From the NCBI GenBank assembly GCA_946811695.1, contig OX328128.1, forward strand, positions 23,056,258 through 23,120,257: DNA of 64,000 bases, in the 5' to 3' direction. Positions within the stretch are counted from its first letter, which is position 1, and the number at the start of each line of letters is the position of its first letter. This stretch comes from Gonocerus acuteangulatus. Its lineage: Eukaryota > Arthropoda > Insecta > Hemiptera > Coreidae. Made by a program: the position numbers and the translations under genes. The notes under the pieces are model-generated. The model made no database searches and was not told the origin of the DNA. It worked only from the letters and a program-made list of their open reading frames with translations. This document shows positions 10,673-22,504 of this stretch, piece after piece.

Positions 10673-11471
10673 GAGAAATTTTTGGAACACAATCTTGGAC
10701 TTCGTAACTTTGTTTGGGATGGATAGGAGGTGAACATATCTAAAGTCCTCGCCCGTCAGCTCTCATTTGTTATAGAATAGTCATGTCGCTAGGGCGCAGG
10801 GCTTCCGAGATATAAGTGAAAACCCGAAAAATGGGACCTTCAAAACCCCCCTCCCCCCCGGCACAAAGGCTAGGGGCGAGGACTTTTGATATGTTCTCCT
10901 CCTAACTAGCTGAAACAAAGTTATGAAGTCAAAAATTGTGTTCTAAACATTTCCATCTATAACTCTTAGTTACCTGGGCTATTAGTCGCTAAATTTCAGA
11001 TTTCACAATGAACACTGAAATTACTTTTACGTCTGAAGGAAAATACATAAAATAGCAAAGTAATATATATTATTGAAGGGAATGCAATACTCTACAACCC
11101 TATAACCGTTATTTATTTTTTGGGTTCATCGTTGAAGAGTTATCCCGTCAAAACGGGGAACAAATATGCGGCAACAGTGTTTTCCCCAAAATGACAGACT
11201 TTCAAGAGCGGATATTTCGAAAACTAAAGATATCTCGAAAAACTTTATATAATAGAACTTGTAGGAAATTTAATCAGCTTTCATTTGTTATAGAATAGTC
11301 ATGTCGCTAGGACGCAGGGTTTCCGAGATACAAGTGAAAATCCGAAAAATGGGACTTTCTAACCCCCCCCCCCCCGACAAAAAGGCTACGGGTGAGGACT
11401 TTTGATATGTTCACCTCCTATCCAGCCCAAACAAAGTTACGAAGTCCAAAATTGTGTTCCAAAAATTTCCA
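10673..11471. mobile_element. Inverted-repeat element, about 800 bp
   Basis: GAAATTTTTGGAACACAATC and TGGACTTCGTAACTTTGTTT at the left (10673-10755) return inverted at 11389-11471 with only a few mismatches. No transposase frame is present. The inner part contains two partial copies of an AGTCATGTCGCTAGG segment and poly(C) runs. Confidence 0.55.
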
Positions 11472-11479
11472 TCTATAAC

Positions 11480-12005
11480 TGTTTTTAAGCATTCGTTGCC
11501 TGGACTGTGATAATTAATCAGCTTATGGAGTGCAAAATCTCATCAAGAGTCTTTTAAGTCTCATCATCGGGTCGATATCATAAGCGAGTTTTGCTACCTA
11601 CGTCTTTGGAATAAATAGACTAATGAAACAAGAGAAAATATGTGAATTGACGGTAAGGTGTCTTTTATAAATTAGTTCGGATAAATGTAACATGAAATAC
11701 GTTTATAAATTATTTTTATAATATTTTTAGTCTTGCTTCAAACATTTTTATTTATTTCTTAAGGGAAAACCCCATAAACTAGTACGGGTACGATGATACA
11801 TTAACGGCAATATATCAACTAAATATGCATGTACGCCTCCCGATAAGGAAGGACTGCTCCTTACGGGCCGGATATATGGAGCAATATATTAGATGTATTT
11901 ATATTCCACCGATCTGACCATGCCCCATGTTGAATTGAGGATTAGCAATGGTCAATGCTACATTTATAGCTTCCTGACTTATGTGATAAATATCCACTAG
12001 TTAGA
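11480..12005. other. No feature recognised
   Basis: AT-rich sequence with no open frame of note and no repeat that I can match elsewhere in the window. Confidence 0.5.
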
Positions 12006-12011
12006 GTTTAA

Positions 12012-12350
12012 GACAAATTTTCTTTTCGTCCCTCCTCCATAGGGAGGAAACTCGTTTATAAGGTTCACCTTATTACACAATACAAAAATTCCGACTAGAA
12101 AATATAACTTCTAATATAAATCACGAAAATAACGGTGGTTCAAGTTTATTTATAAACATTTGTCTGTTAGCTCTCTTACCGGATCAAAATTGGTCCGATT
12201 TTGATGAAATTCTGTACAAAAATCCTTCATCATATTTGAACGATCGCGTTCGTTAACAAGCAGTATCCGTCTATCGGAACATGGTTTTAGGACTGAAATT
12301 CAGGCGAACAAATCGTAACGGTTCCGTTTTCGAGTTCATAATATGAGAGC
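12012..12350 (+). mobile_element. AGCGCGG-family copy, partial
   Basis: It has the start hairpin TCCCTCCTCCATAGGGAGGA, TAACGGTGGTTCAA, TTTGTCTGTT, TGGTCCGATTTTGATGA and GTTCGTTAACAAGCAG in the usual order. It has lost its (TA)n tract and runs into another repeat at about 12350. Confidence 0.6.
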
Positions 12351-12394
12351 GGATATCTCGAAAACCTTTATAGAATAGAACTTGTAGGAAATTT

Positions 12395-12950
12395 AATCAG
12401 CTTTCATTTGTTATAGAATAGTCATGTCGCTAGGACGCAGGGTTTTCGAGATATAAGTGAAAACCCGAAAAATGGGACCTTCAAAACCCCCCTCCCCCCC
12501 GGCACAAAGGCTAGGGGCGAGGACTTTTGATATGTTCTCCTCCTAACTAGCTGAAACAAAGTTATGAAGTCAAAAATTGTGTTCTAAACATTTCCATCTA
12601 TAACTCTTAGTTATCTGGGCTATTAGTCGCTAAATTTCAGATTTCACGATGAACACTGAAATTATTTTTACGTTTTAAGGAAAATACATAAAATAGCAAA
12701 GTAATATATATTATTGAAGGGAATGCAATACTCTACAACCCTATAACCGTTATTTATTTTTTGGGTTCATTGTTGAAGAGTTATCCCGTCAAAACGAGGA
12801 ACAAATATGCGGCAAAAGAGTTTTTCCCCAAAATGACAGACTTTCAAGAGCGGATATTTCGAAAACTAAAGATATCTCGAAAACCTTTATATGATAGAAC
12901 TTGTAGGAAATTTAATCAGCTTTCATTTGTTATAGAATAGTCATGTCGCT
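12395..12950 (+). repeat. Second copy of the 10.76-11.30 kb segment
   Basis: About 550 bases match 10758-11300 almost base for base, including GTCATGTCGCTAGG, the paired poly(C) runs, AGGCTAGGGGCGAGG and ATCCCGTCAAAACG. The two copies are direct repeats about 1.64 kb apart. Confidence 0.85.
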
Positions 12951-13116
12951 AGGACGTAGGGTTTTCGAGATATAAGTGAAAATCCGAAAAATGGGAATTT
13001 CTAAAGCATATTATGCTTGCAGGTACTCGTTTTGCAGGAAAACGAAGAAAATAATTTTTTAAAGCAATATCTGTAACTTTATACGAGTAAAAAATATGCA
13101 ACTACTTTTTCAAACT

Positions 13117-13255
13117 AGTTTTAGCGCGGTTCCTCCCTCCTCATAGGGAGGAACCCCGCTTATAAGGTTGATACAATGAAACAATCCGAAAGTGCCGACT
13201 AGAAAATTTCGCGTTTCAGAACCCCTAGAGACCGAAAATAACGGTGGTTCAAATT

Positions 13256-13286
<31 letters not shown>
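13117..13286 (+). mobile_element. AGCGCGG-family 5' end ending in (TA)n
   Basis: It starts with the hairpin GGTTCCTCCCT...AGGGAGGAACC (11-bp stem). GCTTATAAGGTTGATACAAT, GCCGACTAGAAAATTTCGCG and TAACGGTGGTTCAAATTTG follow, then the TA tract at 13259-13286. Another copy starts immediately afterwards. Confidence 0.75.
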
Positions 13287-13294
<8 letters not shown>

Positions 13295-13300
13295 TTATTA

Positions 13301-13433
13301 GCGCGGTTCCTCCCTCCCCCATAGTGAGGAACCCCGCTTATAAGGTTGATACAATGAAACAATCCGGACGTGCCGACAGGAAAATTTCGCGTTTCAGAAC
13401 CCCTAGAGACCGAAAATAACGGTGGTTCAAATT

Positions 13434-13496
<63 letters not shown>

Positions 13497-13513
13497 TTAT
13501 TTATATATGTATA

Positions 13514-13562
<49 letters not shown>

Positions 13563-14515
13563 CTGTTCGCTCATTTCTGGCTTCCCTGATGGTCCGATTT
13601 TGATGAAATTTGGTACAAAAATCAGTCGTCCAATTTAAAAGGTCAAGTTCGTTAACCAGCAAAATCCGCCCACTGGAAGATGGCGGTTGGGGCGAAATTC
13701 GCGCAGAAAAAATCGTAACGCTTACGTTTTTGAGTTCATAAGCTTGTAAGTACTCTTTTTATAGGCTTATTGGGCTGGAAAAACGAATGAAACTATTTTC
13801 AAGGCGATAGCTTTAACCGTTTTCGAGAAAATAGGAAAAATAGTTTTTGAATACCGTTTTTGGTTTGGGTACTTAGAATCACGGGATTCAGTTGAAACAT
13901 TATCTGCATGTTCTACTTTCATTAAAACTAATATGTTGAAAGTTATGTTACGTTTGGAGTTAAGGAAGGGTTAGAATAAAATATTTTATGAACAGACATG
14001 AAAAGTTTTAGTAACTTTGTTTACTTTCCTTAATATCTCGAAAAAGGTTGAGAATCTTGGTAAACGGAAGATTACCATTAGAAAGCTTATTAAATGCTCT
14101 AAAAAAAACGTTCTAAAACTATTTTTGATTAGGTTATGTCAATCGGAGAAATAAGTGCTTAAAACTTCAAATACGTCTGTTTTGTTCTTATGAACGAGTT
14201 TTTGTCGTTCTTTTTGTAATTTTTGTCTCTTTCCCTTGGTTTTTATTGCTTTTTATTTTTTTAATTTATTATGTTAGGAAAATGTATTTGTTTGTAAAAC
14301 AGGATAGGAAAAATGAGACCAATTTTCTGTTGCTAGAAATAATGAAAATTTTGGGAACTTCGTATACTTTCATTAATATCTCGAAAACGGTTGAAAATCT
14401 TGGGAAGCACAAGGTTACCATTAGAAAGCTTACTAAATGGTCTACAAAAAATGTTCTGACGAAAGTTTTAATTAGGCGATGTCAATCGGAGAAATAAGTG
14501 CTTAAACCATTAAAG
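13301..14515 (+). mobile_element. AGCGCGG-family copy with hairpin, (TA)n and body
   Basis: Hairpin at about 13301-13340, (TA)n tracts at 13437-13558, TTTGTCTGTTCGCTC, then the full body landmarks. The segment from TATCTCGAAAA to GTGCTTAAA is present twice (about 14030-14170 and 14375-14505), an internal duplication. No protein is encoded. Confidence 0.75.
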
Positions 14516-14789
14516 TAATTGATTTCGTTTATTCGAACGGTTTTTTGTCTGTTTTTATTTCTATTTTTTCATTGCTTATAGTTGGATAATGTATTTGACA
14601 ATAAAATAGATTAATTAAAATAAGAAAAACAATTCGAACAGGTAGATATCGAAAAAAGCTGTGCTTCAAATTAGAATCTATTGTTGAGTAATTATATGAA
14701 TCTTTGGATAATAATTCTAATAGTTAAAATTATAACTAAATTGGAAAATATGTATTTAATAGAACTCATTAAACCTTTTACAGAGATCT

Positions 14790-15140
14790 CTATTTTTTAT
14801 TTTTATTTTATTGATCAACAGGTCTTTGCATATATTTAAAAACTCTGTTGATATAACCTCTATATCGTTTTTTGTTTTTAGGCCAATCTATAATTCCTTT
14901 GGGTTGATATGTTTTTTAAATTGAAGCTTTAAAGCCTCAACAGGAATATTTGTGTAATCACCCTTCACAGTTAATTTATTAGAATCATGAGTGACCGTTT
15001 TTGTGTTACAACTAACAATCTTTGAAAACGAAGTTTGACTATCCTTGTTATTGTTATTTTCCTTCTGTTTGGCCGAGATTTTCTATTCATGATCTAATTC
15101 TCCTTGAATTTTTTGACTAGATCGAGAACCTAATTTAAGC
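14790..15140 (-). pseudogene. Degenerate retrotransposon ORF1 fragment
   Basis: A minus-strand frame with a few stops reads KLTVKGDYTNIPVEALKLQF and KKHINPKEL, then IGLKTKNDIEVIS and LNICKDLLI. The NPKEL..G.K pattern is like the gag-type ORF1 of R1-like arthropod non-LTR elements. Only this region is left. Confidence 0.4.
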
Positions 15141-15309
15141 ACTCTTAAATTCCTTAATTTAATTGAGGAAGTTTATCAAGCTTGATATAATCACTTTTGG
15201 GTTAATACGGGTGGTCTATACCGAGTCCTTTGTTTGTAAAAACACAGAGCCTTCTGAGTAACGGTAAAGGGCAGTAAAAGTATATGACTTTACCTGGAAG
15301 CAGACCCTG

Positions 15310-15310
<1 letters not shown>

Positions 15311-15359
<49 letters not shown>

Positions 15360-16637
15360 CTGTTATTTGAAAGGTCAAGTTCGTTAACCAGCAAAATCCA
15401 CCCACTGGAAGATGGCGTTTGGGGCGAAATTCGCGCAAATAAAATCGCAACGCTTACATTTTTGAGTTCATATGCTTGTAAGTACTCGTTTTGTAGGCTT
15501 CTTGGCCTAGGAAAACGAATGAAACCGTTTTTAAGGCGAAAGCTTTAACCGTTTTCGAGAAAATTGGGAACATAGTTGCTGAATAACGTTTTTGGTTTTG
15601 GTACATAAAATCATGGGATTCAGTTGAAACATTTTTTGCATGTTCAAATTTTATCAAAACTAATATCTTAAACTTTGTGTTACGTTTGGAGTTAAGGAAG
15701 GGTTAGAATAAAATATTTTATGAACAGACATGAAAAGTTTTGGGAACTTCGTATATTTTCATTAATATCTCGAACACGGTTGGGAAATTTTCATAAGTGG
15801 ATAGAAACTATTTGAAAGCTTTCTAAATTCTCTACAGAAAAGATTCTGAAACAAGTTTTGATTAGGTGATGTCAGTCGAAAAAATAAGTGCTTAAAACTT
15901 CAAATACGTCTGTTTAGTTCTTATGAACGGGTGTTTGTCCTTCTTTTTGTAATTTTTGTCTCTTTCCCTTAGTTTTTTATTGATTTTTATTTTTGTAATT
16001 TCTTATGTTAAGAAAATGTATTTGTGTGTAAAACAGGATAGGTAAAATGAGACTAATTTTCTATTGCTAGAAATAATGAAAAGTTTTGGGAACTTCGTAT
16101 AATTTCTTAATATCTCGAAAACGGTTGAATCTTGGGAAGCGAAAGGTTACCATTCGAAAGCTTACTAAATGCTCTACAAAAAATGTTCTGACGAAAGTTT
16201 TAATAAGGCGATGTCAATCGGAGAAATAAGTGCTTAAACCATTAAAGTAATTGATTTCGTTTATTCGAACGGTTTTTTGTCTGTTCTTATTCCTTGTTAT
16301 TTCTTAATTGCTTATAGTTGGATAATGTATTTTACAATAAAACTAGGTAAGTAAAATAACAAAACAATTTATTGTTAGAAATATAGATTTCCTAGATTCC
16401 AAGACCTTGTAACTAGCGGAACCCTTTCAAGTGTTGACCGACCCTTCCAGGTAAGATCGTAAATCAAGACCTTTCAAGACTGGTGGAACCAAAATAATAA
16501 CTGCTTCTATTTTAATCTTAAGGCGATTCGCCAAAGTTGCGAAGCCTTATCAATAAATAAATATTTTAATCTTTCCAAATTAGACTAGGGATAAGAAAGG
16601 AACCGCGCTAAGATGATGCAGTTCCTGCGAGTCGGAC

Positions 16638-16640
<3 letters not shown>
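15311..16640 (+). mobile_element. AGCGCGG-family copy with (TA)n start and intact 3' end
   Basis: The (TA)n tract at 15311-15355 is followed by TTTGTCTGTT and the body landmarks. The 3' terminus is GGAACCGCGCTAAGATGATG with CAGTTCCTGCGAGTCGGAC at 16607-16640. The part containing TATCTCGAAAACGG to GTGCTTAAA is again duplicated internally. Confidence 0.75.

Positions 16641-16641
<1 letters not shown>

Positions 16642-16688
<47 letters not shown>
16642..16688. repeat. (TA)n microsatellite
   Basis: It lies between the AGCGCGG-family 3' end and the tRNA-derived SINE. Confidence 0.97.
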
Positions 16689-16690
<2 letters not shown>

Positions 16691-17043
16691 GGGCGAGGTT
16701 AGCTCAGTGGTAGAGCGCTGGACTAATAAGCTGGAGGCCTGAGTTCAAATCCCGAGCAAGCACTAAAGATTTTTTCTTCTAGTGTCTTCGTTCATGGGTT
16801 GAATTCGGCCTCCCTGACCGTCCCTAGGCCAACCCAGCCTTTAATTAATTAATTAATTAATAATGGGTACCTTGGTTGGTGCTAATGACTCTAGGAGACG
16901 AAGCAGCCAAGGGGAAAATCAGGTGGCCGGAGCATAGTACTGACCACACTATCTCCCTAGGGTGCCGTATGGTCATGAATCAGATACCTCTATAGTATCT
17001 GCCCCTCAGGGCCCTCGTGGCCTGTTACGGGACTGATTTTTTT

Positions 17044-17048
<5 letters not shown>
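16689..17048 (+). mobile_element. tRNA-derived SINE, near full length
   Basis: The head GGTTAGCTCAGTGGTAGAGC has a good A box, and GAGTTCAAATCCCGAGC is the B box. The anticodon-like loop CTAATAA suggests derivation from a tRNA-Ile(AAT)-like gene. The body contains GTCTTCGTTCATGGGTTGAA, ACCACACTATCTCCCTAG, CAGATACCTCTATAG and CTGTTACGGGACTGA, ending in T's. The same family is at 21.9, 47.4, 54.4 and 62.1 kb. The T run at the 3' end may be a Pol III terminator rather than a poly(A) tail. Confidence 0.8.
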
Positions 17049-17049
<1 letters not shown>

Positions 17050-17093
<44 letters not shown>

Positions 17094-17830
17094 CTGTTCG
17101 CTCATTTCTGGCTTCCCTAATGGTCCGATTGTGATGAAATTTGAAAGGTCAAGTTCGTTAACCAGCAAAATCCGCCTACTGGAAGATGGCGTTTGGGGCG
17201 AAATTCGCGCGCAAAAAATCGTAACGCTTACGTTTTTGAGTTCATAAGCTTCTACGTACTCGTTTTATATGATTCCTGGGCTAGGAAAACGAATGAAACC
17301 ATTTTCAAGGCGATAGCTTTAACCGTTTTTGAGAAAATTGGAAAAATATTTTTTGAATACCGTTTTTGGTTTGGGTACTTAGAATCATGGGATTCAGTTG
17401 AAACATTTTCGGCATGTTCTACTTTCATCAAAACTAATATGTTGAAATTTTGGTTACGTTTGGAATTAAGGAAGGGTTAGAATAAAATATTTTATTAACA
17501 GACATAAAAAGTTTTAGTAACTTTGTTTACTTTCCTTAATATCTCGAAAAAGGTTGAGAATCTTGGTTAACGGAAGAATACCATTAGAAAGCTTATTAAA
17601 TGCTCTAAAAAAAAGGTTCTAATAAAAGTTTTGACTAGGCGATGTCAATCGGAGAAATAAGAGCTTAAAACTTTAAAGTAATTGATTTCGCTTATTCGAA
17701 CTGTTCTTTTTGTCTGTTTTTTATTCCTTGTTATTTTTTAATTGCTTATTGTTGGATAATGTATTTGAAAATAAAACAGGTTATGAAAAATAAGAAAAAC
17801 AATTTAATGTTAGAGATATGGGTTTCCAAG
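17050..17830 (+). mobile_element. AGCGCGG-family copy, (TA)n plus body
   Basis: TA tract 17050-17089, TTTGTCTGTTCGCTCATTTC, the AACCAGCAAAATCCGCC and GATGGCGTTTGGGGCG blocks, then GTCAATCGGAGAAATAAG near 17643. The 5' hairpin is missing because the SINE lies in its place. Confidence 0.7.
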
Positions 17831-18136
17831 ATATATAGCTTTTCAACTGCCTAGCGTCCTTCCTAGGGAGGGTTCTTTGTCTTTGATTTTCGTACTTAGA
17901 ATTATGGGATACAGTTGAAACATTTTCTGCATGTTGGAGTTTCATCAATACTAATATGTTGAAATTTTTGTTACGTTTAGAGTAAAGGAAGGGTTAGAAT
18001 AAAATATTTTATTAACAGACAAAAAAAGTTTTAGTAACTTTGTATAATTTCGTTAGTATCTCGAAAACCGTTGACAATCTTTTGAAGCGGAAGATTACCA
18101 TTCGGAAGCTTACTAAATTCTCTACAAAAAAAAAAA

Positions 18137-18728
18137 GTCCGATTCGCAGGAACTGCATCATCTTAGCGCGGTTCCGTTCCTATCTGAAGTGCGATTAGTA
18201 AAGGAATAGTAGCAGCTATCGGTAGGTTTTGATCTTTCGTTAAAAATATAAAATAAAATCCCAAAAAGAAGGAAGCTTAAAGCGCCACATATGGAAACTG
18301 ACAGTTTTCTAAGCGCATGGGACTCTCCCGTCATCGCGACCCTCACTCTAAGAAAACTCTATTACCAATATAATTCTTATTTTCTCAGGTTTAATGAAAT
18401 ACTCATTGCACCGTTAAATAAACTTAAAAAACAAAAGTGAGGTAAACAGTGACAAAAACCCGTTTAAAATAACAAAACTAAAACTTACGTAGTTTTAAGC
18501 ACTTACTTCTCCGACTGATATTGCCCCATCGAAATTTGCTTCAGAATCTTTTTTGTAGAGAATTTAGTAAGCTTTTGAATGGTTATATCGTACTTCCCAC
18601 TGTTTTGAATATATTAAAGGGGGAAAAATGGTGCTAATACCTACCGATAGGTGCTATATTCCTTCACTAATCGCACTCGAGATAAGAACGGAACCGCGCT
18701 AAGATGATACAGTTCCTGCGGGTTGGAC
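18137..18728. mobile_element. TIR element of 592 bp with about 90-bp terminal inverted repeats
   Basis: The left end GTCCGATTCGCAGGAACTGC, continuing through TTAGCGCGGTTCCGTTC and on to ATCGGTAGG, is mirrored at the right end, which finishes GCAGTTCC..GGTTGGAC in inverted form. The inside holds an inverted piece of the AGCGCGG body (AAGCACTTACTTCTCCGACT). It encodes nothing. A run of A's lies left of it and a run of T's right of it. Confidence 0.7.
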
Positions 18729-19352
18729 TTTTTTAGTTTGGATATTCAGAAAGGATTGAGTCAGTTGAAACTTGTTTCAGATGTTTGAGGTTCTTCTAAT
18801 CTAAGATATTTAAATTTTGTTTGCGTTTGGAGGTAAGGATGTATTTGAAAACAAATTTATTTGTGACATGAAAAGTTTTTGGATTTTTGTATAGTTTATA
18901 AAATATCAGTAATTTCTAGTAAGTGGAAGGTGACCATTCGAAAGCGTACTAAAATTTCTACAAAAAATGTTTTGATGTAATTTCCGATGAGGCCATGTCA
19001 ATTGGAGAAATAAGTGCTTAACACTACGAAAGTGTTAGTTTTGTTTTATTGAACGGGTTAACTCGCTTCTTAATTGTTTCAAATTTAATTTATCAGCCTC
19101 ATGAGTATTTTAGTAAAACAAGGTAAGAAAATGAGAAACTTACTGGTGATAGTGTTTTCTTAGGGCGCACGTTGAGAAGGCAGGAAGTATACAATCAGTT
19201 TCCTGTTATGAAGTCTTAAATCTTTCCCTTTGAGATTTCATTTAATATTTTTCACGAAAAATCAAAACCGACCCATTACTGCTTCTATTGCTTTAGTAAT
19301 AGCACTAGGGATGTGAAGCCGCGCTAAGATGGCGCAGTTTCTGCGAGTCGGA
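18729..19352 (+). mobile_element. AGCGCGG-family 3' half with terminal repeat
   Basis: The body part (TTCAGAAAGG, GTCAGTTGAAACTTG, AATTGGAGAAATAAGTGCTT) is followed by AGCCGCGCTAAGATGGCGCA and GTTTCTGCGAGTCGGAC at the 3' end. Confidence 0.6.
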
Positions 19353-19359
19353 CGTTTGT

Positions 19360-20535
19360 GTATTGTAGAGTGCGAAGAGATAAATTTGAAAGACCTTTAT
19401 GACGTCATGAGCGGGTTTCCCTTCTTGTAGAGAGGGAAGAAACATACTGAAAATGATACTATAGGATGTTGAGACTTTATAAACTCCATAAGGAATATTC
19501 TTTGGGCGAAATGTGTTGAATTCAAATTAAGGCAAGTACTCTTGTAAATATTTACTGAAAAAAAAACAGAAAAGGTTTAAGGATAAATAAATAAATAAAA
19601 AGAACAGAAGTACTTCTTTGGAAGAAACACTTCTCCAACTTGCCTCCCGGAGCGTGTCAGCAAATGAACAGAACAAACAGTTCTAGTGCACAAGTGGCAC
19701 TTCCGAGCAGTGTCCTCTTCAGGCCACTGGAGTAGGGGAAAGAAGAGGAGGACACTTGTCACTTGTGTACACTGCGGACTTGCAATTAGTGCTAAACAAC
19801 TTTTGCTGAGGCGCAATACTTAAGATAACAAAGGTCCTTGTAATGCTCCATGTACGACACCGTTTTCAACTCCTGGAGTTTACGTTTTGGAGGTGCCTTC
19901 ATTGTGGCATCTGCTATTAGCAATGCCTAGGAACAAAGGCAAATACCACCAAGAAGAATATAGATTAAAACAATTTAGTTATGATCAATAAAACTGTCGA
20001 TAACTATTTAAATCTTGGTAGTGGCTTTCGTAACATAGTATTAGTCATTAAACATATCCGATCTAGTTAATGTATATTACGGGATTTTTCATTCACAACT
20101 ATATGGGGAAATAAATTGCAAGGGAACCAAATTGCAAAATACAAATGATGGTTTTAAGACATATTTTGAAGCTACGAAGGAGAAAAACAACCAGAAAATA
20201 TTTTAAACAATTAGAAATTCTAACACTGCCATCGCTCTATATTTTAGCAAAACAAAACTTTGTGAAACATAATTTAACCCAATTTAGAATTGAAGGAAAT
20301 TAACACCACTATTCTACAAGGCAAAAAGGAAAAATATAAATTGTGAAACATATTCGAAGTGGAATTTTCTTTAATTTCCTGCCTCCAGAATTAAGAAAAA
20401 TCCAGCCAAAGTCTTATAATAAAATTAAAAAAAAAAAAAAAAAATCAAAAAGGCCATGTTACGCTATTGAAGAATTTTTAAGATGGTTTTAGCATCCACA
20501 CTGGCTTCCTGAGTGAAATCTGTAATTGTATTATT
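19360..20535. other. No gene recognised
   Basis: The minus-strand frame of 79 codons at 19577-19816 is cysteine- and leucine-rich but matches nothing I know. The rest is AT-rich. Confidence 0.45.
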
Positions 20536-20537
20536 TT

Positions 20538-20716
20538 TGGGGGGCCCGGTGGCCGTGAGTAAGGCGTAAGCACTTAACACTCCGTGCCAAGGTCGTGAGT
20601 TCAATTCCCACTATGGCATCTGGCCTATCCTGGCTAGAAAGGGTGATAACATATAAATAACCCGTCCTAAAATTATTAGTTAATAATAATAGACGTTAAA
20701 ATTTAAATAAATAATG
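20538..20716 (+). mobile_element. tRNA-derived SINE, second family
   Basis: GGCCCGGTGGCCGTGAGTAA and GGCGTAAGCACTTAACACT form the A-box region. GTGAGTTCAATTCCCACTAT is the B box. The body CTATCCTGGCTAGAAAGGGT and ATAACCCGTCCTAAAATT ends in TTAAAATTTAAATAAATAA. Confidence 0.75.
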
Positions 20717-20744
20717 TATTATTTATGTTGTTATCATTTTTTTT

Positions 20745-20856
20745 ACAGTGCTTTGACATCTGGCCCATTAGCGCCGAGGGTAGCGAGGAATTTTCTCAAC
20801 CGCGAGATGATAAAATTCCTGCCACCGGTGGGAATCGAACCCACCATCTCACTTAC
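20745..20856 (-). mobile_element. SINE fragment related to 10.3 kb
   Basis: The minus strand reads GATGGTGGGTTCGATTCCCA, CCGGTGGCAGGAATTTTATC and an unrelated continuation. It shares the B box and GCAGGAATTTT with the copy at 10.3 kb. It abuts an I-like retrotransposon fragment. Confidence 0.5.
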
Positions 20857-21060
20857 TTAATGTCAAGACAAGAGAAACCACTTTGTGAAATATGTAATAC
20901 TGATTTGACCGTAAAACATATACTTACATACTGCATAAGACGCAATGACTTGAACATCCCTTTACAACATGTGTGAACTTCTCGCTGAAGGTAGCCAGTG
21001 CATAGACAGTATCTTAACATATCTACGAAATACAGGATTATACTATGTCATAAGAAGATC
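20857..21060 (+). pseudogene. I-like ORF2 C-terminal fragment
   Basis: The translation LTYLMSRQEKPLCEIC..LTVKHILTYC is the C-terminal zinc-finger-like block (C-x2-C...H-x4-C) of the I-like family. RRNDLNIPLQH and a frame break follow. Only the last 60 or so codons survive. Confidence 0.75.
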
Positions 21061-21572
21061 CGTTAATGAATCTGCATTTTATTCCTTGAATAAGTGCATT
21101 TTCATTATGTCTGAAAATTAAACCTCTAATAATTTGTATGCTTTAAATAATTTTAATTTTTAATACATTCATCCTGGACGTGTGATACAATATACTCTCA
21201 AAACCAATTCCTGTCCACTTAGAAGACTTAGCTCAGCGTATTTATCGTCCAAGTTACGAAACACAAAATAAATAAAAATAAATAATGTTTTCAAAAGCAT
21301 TAAGGCTATTCCGAGTCATCGTTTAAAATGATAAATAAATACTGATAAAATAAGCTAAAAACCAGTTATAATTACTTAATCTGCCAAAAGAACGTAATCA
21401 TATAAATTATTACTTCCTTCGGATATATATAATTATAAGACTAAATAAGAAAATGAAATATAAAAATAAAAAGTTAAAAATAAAGAAAGTTGAATTAGCA
21501 GCCCACCCAGTGAGTCGACATGCAATCTTTAGCCTTGTACGTCAAGTTAGCCATCCTCTGTTGAAACATTGG

Positions 21573-21574
<2 letters not shown>

Positions 21575-21619
<45 letters not shown>
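21575..21619. repeat. (TA)n microsatellite
   Basis: TA repeats followed by TTTATTTATATT variants. Confidence 0.95.
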
Positions 21620-21623
<4 letters not shown>

Positions 21624-21924
21624 TTATATTTATTTATATTTTTTCAAGCCATTATTAAAAGTTATGAAACCACTGTACGTCAAATCCTTTGAATTTTCCC
21701 AACTTTATTTCTAAGAGAGTCGTTCTTAAGAATTTTAAAGCATTAACCACTTATTATTCCTACGACGATAAGACCTCTGACCTACTTAAAAAGTACCAAC
21801 ATCTCTTAAGATAATTGTAAAAAACACGCCAGATCTCTTTCAGCGACTTCTTCTTACCTAACTCTTGCACGCAAACGTATTCTTCTTCTGGTCGAGATGG
21901 ATTTCGGTTTCTTGATAGGTCCCG

Positions 21925-22245
21925 TAACAGGCCACGAGGCCCTGAGGGGCAGATACTATAGAGGTATCTGATTCATGACCGTACGGCACACTAGGGAGAT
22001 AGTGTGGTCAGTAGTATGCTCCGGCCGCCTGATTTTCCCCTTGGCTGCTTCGACTGCTAGAGTCATTAGCACCAACCAAGGAACCCATTATTAAATTAAT
22101 TAAAGGCTGGGTGGGCCTAGGGACGGTCAGGGAGGCCGAATTCAACCCATGAACGAAGACACTAGAAGAAAAAATCTTTAGTACTATGCTCGGGATTTGA
22201 ACTCAGGCCTCCAGCTTATTAGTCCAGTGCTCTACCATTTATGAG
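21925..22245 (-). mobile_element. tRNA-Ile-like SINE, minus strand
   Basis: This is the reverse complement of the 16.7-kb family. It runs from the head (CTCCAGCTTATTAGTCCAGT at about 22208) through ACTATCTCCCTAGTGTGCCG to the 3' end GGTCCCGTAACAGG at 21925. The A-box end is damaged (ACCATTTATGAG). Confidence 0.8.
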
Positions 22246-22265
22246 TTCCACGAAATTAAATAAAC

Positions 22266-22440
22266 AAATGAGGATGCCCAGTGGCCATGAGTGTTTAGGC
22301 GCTCAGTGGGTTCGATTCTCACTACTTTGGTGGCTTTTCTTTGAAAAAGAAAAATGCAGCCCTATCCTGGCAAGAAAAGGGTGTTAGGCTATAGATTACC
22401 GGTCCTGAAATTCTGCGTCACTTATCAATAGACTTTTAAA
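22266..22440 (+). mobile_element. tRNA-derived SINE, second family
   Basis: GCCCAGTGGCCATGAGTGTT, the B box GTGGGTTCGATTCTCACTAC, then CCCTATCCTGGCAAGAAAAG and an A/T-rich 3' end with TTTAAATTTAAATTG. Confidence 0.7.
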
Positions 22441-22504
22441 TTTAAATTGATAACAAATAATTCTTCAAAGCTTTTCAGCTAAATAATTAACGTTTTATTT
22501 TACA

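Noticed and set aside
16689..16765. Genuine tRNA genes at 10.3, 16.7, 22.2, 48.8 and 62.4 kb
   Set aside because: The acceptor stems do not pair, and each tRNA-like part is joined to a repeated SINE body.
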